Source of the DNA: Novosphingobium arvoryzae
Lineage (GTDB): Bacteria > Pseudomonadota > Alphaproteobacteria > Sphingomonadales > Sphingomonadaceae
NCBI RefSeq assembly: GCF_014652615.1
Contig: NZ_BMZD01000001.1
Coordinates: 83,962 to 147,961 of the forward strand
Length of the DNA: 64,000 nt
Direction of reading: 5' to 3'
The position numbers and the translations under genes were made by a program. The notes below the pieces were generated by a model. That model had not been told where the DNA came from. It was given only the letters and a program-made list of their open reading frames with translations, and made no database searches. Shown in pieces: positions 62,473 to 64,000 of the stretch; position 1 is the first letter of the stretch; every line of letters begins with the position of its first letter.

Positions 62473-62843
62473 TCGCGCTTGCCGTGCTGCTGGCCGCTGC
62501 TTTTACCGGCCCCGATGCCGTTCCCGCGCTGGAAGCGGTGAAGTCGTGCGACCGGGGTGCGATGGCCGACATGACCAAGGCCGAGCCCCACCGTCGCAGC
62601 CAGTTCGCCGCGGCCGCCTATGCCGAACAGCAGGCGATCGCGCGCGAGCGGGCCGCGCTGCTGACCCGGCCCACCGCCGATCCGACCCCGGCAGGGCAAG
62701 CCAGCCTGGCGCTGGCACTGGGTGCGCTCGATGCCCGGCAGAAACAACTCGACGACGCGCGCGCGGTCGAATCCAGCTGGCGAACGCTGGTCGATGAACT
62801 GCGCGCCGATTTCCTGGCCAATTGTGCACAAGGCAAACGCTGA
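62469..62843 (+). CDS. Secreted hypothetical protein embedded in the suf operon
   Basis: A 124-residue protein with an N-terminal signal-like helix ([17 protein letters not shown]) followed by a mainly helical domain ([38 protein letters not shown]). Not recognised. Its start overlaps sufB and its stop overlaps sufC (TGATG), so it is co-translated in the operon. A single Cys is near the end (LANCAQ). Confidence 0.8.
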   Translation: MIALAVLLAAAFTGPDAVPALEAVKSCDRGAMADMTKAEPHRRSQFAAAAYAEQQAIARERAALLTRPTADPTPAGQASLALALGALDARQKQLDDARAVESSWRTLVDELRADFLANCAQGKR

Positions 62844-63586
62844 TGCTGAAGATTGAGAAACTCTCCGCCACGGTCGCCGACAAGCCGATCCTGAAGGGCC
62901 TGTCGCTGACCATCAACGCGGGCGAAGTCCACGCGATCATGGGGCCGAACGGGGCGGGCAAGTCCACGCTGGGTTATACGCTGGGCGGACGTCCGGGGTA
63001 TGAAGTGACCGGCGGTTCGGTGGCCTTTGACGGGCAGGACCTGCTGGCGCTGGAACCGCATGAACGCGCTGCGGCCGGGCTGTTCCTGGGGTTCCAGTAC
63101 CCGGTCGAAATTCCGGGCGTGTCGTTCGTGCAGTTCCTGCGCGAAGCCGCCAATGCCCAGCGCAAGGTACGCGGGGAAGCGCCGCTGTCGGGCGGGGAAT
63201 TCCTGAAGCTGGCCAAGGAACAGGCCGCGTTGCTGCGCATGGACATGGACATGCTGAAGCGCCCGGTGAACGTCGGCTTTTCGGGCGGGGAAAAGAAGCG
63301 CGCGGAAATGGTCCAGATGGGCATCCTGAATCCCAAGCTGGCGATTCTGGACGAGACGGACTCCGGCCTCGACATCGACGCGCTGCGGATCTGCGGTGAA
63401 GGGATCAATTCGATCATGCGCAAGCCCGACAAGGCCGTGCTGCTGATCACCCATTACCAGCGTCTGCTGGACTATGTGCAGCCCGATTTCGTCCACGTCC
63501 TTGCGGGCGGGCGGATCGTGAAGACCGGCGGGCCGGAACTTGCGCTCCAGCTGGAAGAGCAGGGCTACGAGGCGGTGGCGGCCTGA
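62843..63586 (+). CDS. sufC: Fe-S cluster assembly ATPase SufC
   Basis: SufC is the ABC-type ATPase that drives SufBCD. The 247-residue protein has Walker A GPNGAGKST (34-42), Q-loop LGFQYPVEIPGV, signature FSGGEKKRAEM and Walker B ILDETDSGLDIDAL. Start ATG 62843 overlaps the previous gene's stop. Confidence 0.97.
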   Translation: MLKIEKLSATVADKPILKGLSLTINAGEVHAIMGPNGAGKSTLGYTLGGRPGYEVTGGSVAFDGQDLLALEPHERAAAGLFLGFQYPVEIPGVSFVQFLREAANAQRKVRGEAPLSGGEFLKLAKEQAALLRMDMDMLKRPVNVGFSGGEKKRAEMVQMGILNPKLAILDETDSGLDIDALRICGEGINSIMRKPDKAVLLITHYQRLLDYVQPDFVHVLAGGRIVKTGGPELALQLEEQGYEAVAA

Positions 63587-64000
63587 TGAGCGCCCAACTT
63601 CTCCCCACCCGCCGCGACGAGGACTTCCGCTATGCGGACCTGACCGCGCTGGCCGGGGTCTGGCCGGCGGCGGTGGAGACGATCACCGTGGCGGCGGGCG
63701 AATCCGGCGCGCTCAGCGTGGTCAACACCGGCAATGCGGCGATGGTGCGTGAGCTGTCGATCACACTGGCGGCAGGGGCGAAGTTTGCGCTCCATGTGCT
63801 GAACGCGGGCAGCGGCTATGGCCGGGTGGCGGTGCGGGCCGAACTGGGCGAAGGTGCGGAGTTTACACTCGGCGCGGCGCAACTGGGCGGCGGCGATCAG
63901 GTGCTGGAACTGGTGACCAACGTCAGCCACGCCGCGCCCGATGCGGTCAGCCGCCAGGTAGTTCGCTCGGTCGTGGGTGGACAGGCGACGGCCAATTACC
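63586..64000 (+). CDS. sufD: Fe-S cluster assembly protein SufD (C-terminus beyond window)
   Basis: The first 138 residues of SufD, cut by the window's right edge. The segment ends with TNVSHAAPDAVSRQVVRSVVGG, the typical SufD core. The ATG overlaps the sufC stop. The sequence starts MSAQLLPTRRDEDFRYADL. Confidence 0.93.
   Translation, partial: MSAQLLPTRRDEDFRYADLTALAGVWPAAVETITVAAGESGALSVVNTGNAAMVRELSITLAAGAKFALHVLNAGSGYGRVAVRAELGEGAEFTLGAAQLGGGDQVLELVTNVSHAAPDAVSRQVVRSVVGGQATANY

Overview
The window is from an alphaproteobacterial chromosome, most likely Sphingomonadales (Novosphingobium/Sphingomonas-like). The reasons are high GC, the gene order parB-parA-rsmG-mnmG-mnmE ... rho ... hemJ-hemE-[gap]-ppsR-maf-aroE-coaE-dnaQ, and several families typical of that order (DUF4402, DUF6489, DUF1491, DUF2497/PopZ). 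No rRNA, tRNA, CRISPR array or transposase was seen. Identifications come from reading motifs and gene order; no database search was run.

Region 1 (1-28 kb) is the origin domain. parAB, rsmG, mnmG and mnmE are chained by short overlaps, and four parS-like palindromes lie at 2.45-4.97 kb. The gap between hemE and ppsR at about 13.8-14.1 kb has the position and sequence character of the Caulobacter/Rickettsia-type oriC. Housekeeping operons run leftward from it (hemE, hemJ, nadE, rho) and rightward (ppsR-maf-aroE-coaE-dnaQ-hpf-ptsN). A PopZ-like gene lies at 25.6 kb, so parABS, oriC and a candidate pole organizer fall within about 25 kb.

Region 2 (28-33.8 kb) holds a class I fumarase, a LytS/LytTR two-component pair, a phosphoesterase and an HPP-family membrane protein.

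Region 3 (about 33.8-49.0 kb) is a roughly 15.2-kb integrated island of visibly lower GC, inserted just downstream of rpsI. A tyrosine integrase sits at its right end. It carries a tRNA-guanine-transglycosylase/DpdA-like enzyme translationally coupled to a 576-residue protein of unknown function, a [4Fe-4S] endonuclease-III-like glycosylase, and a serine recombinase. It also carries a leftward restriction-like cluster: a Q-rich protein, a truncated DnaQ-like exonuclease, a DUF5655 PD-(D/E)XK protein, two Eco57I-type methyltransferase-like proteins and a T5orf172-SF2 helicase. Three copies of one perfect palindrome (ACTTTAAA-S-TTTAAAGT) sit in the three intergenic control regions that face these genes. 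This suggests one regulator for the whole cargo, and the cargo looks like a candidate undescribed nucleic-acid modification/defence system.

Region 4 (49-64 kb) returns to host sequence: rpsI-rplM, ctaA-cutA, a MerC-like protein, a ThiS-ThiG fusion, an acyl-CoA synthetase, a gamma-glutamyltransferase lipoprotein, pyrD and an AraC regulator. A candidate small RNA or attenuated leader lies upstream of the AraC gene. The window ends inside the suf operon (rrf2-sufB-hypothetical-sufC-sufD).
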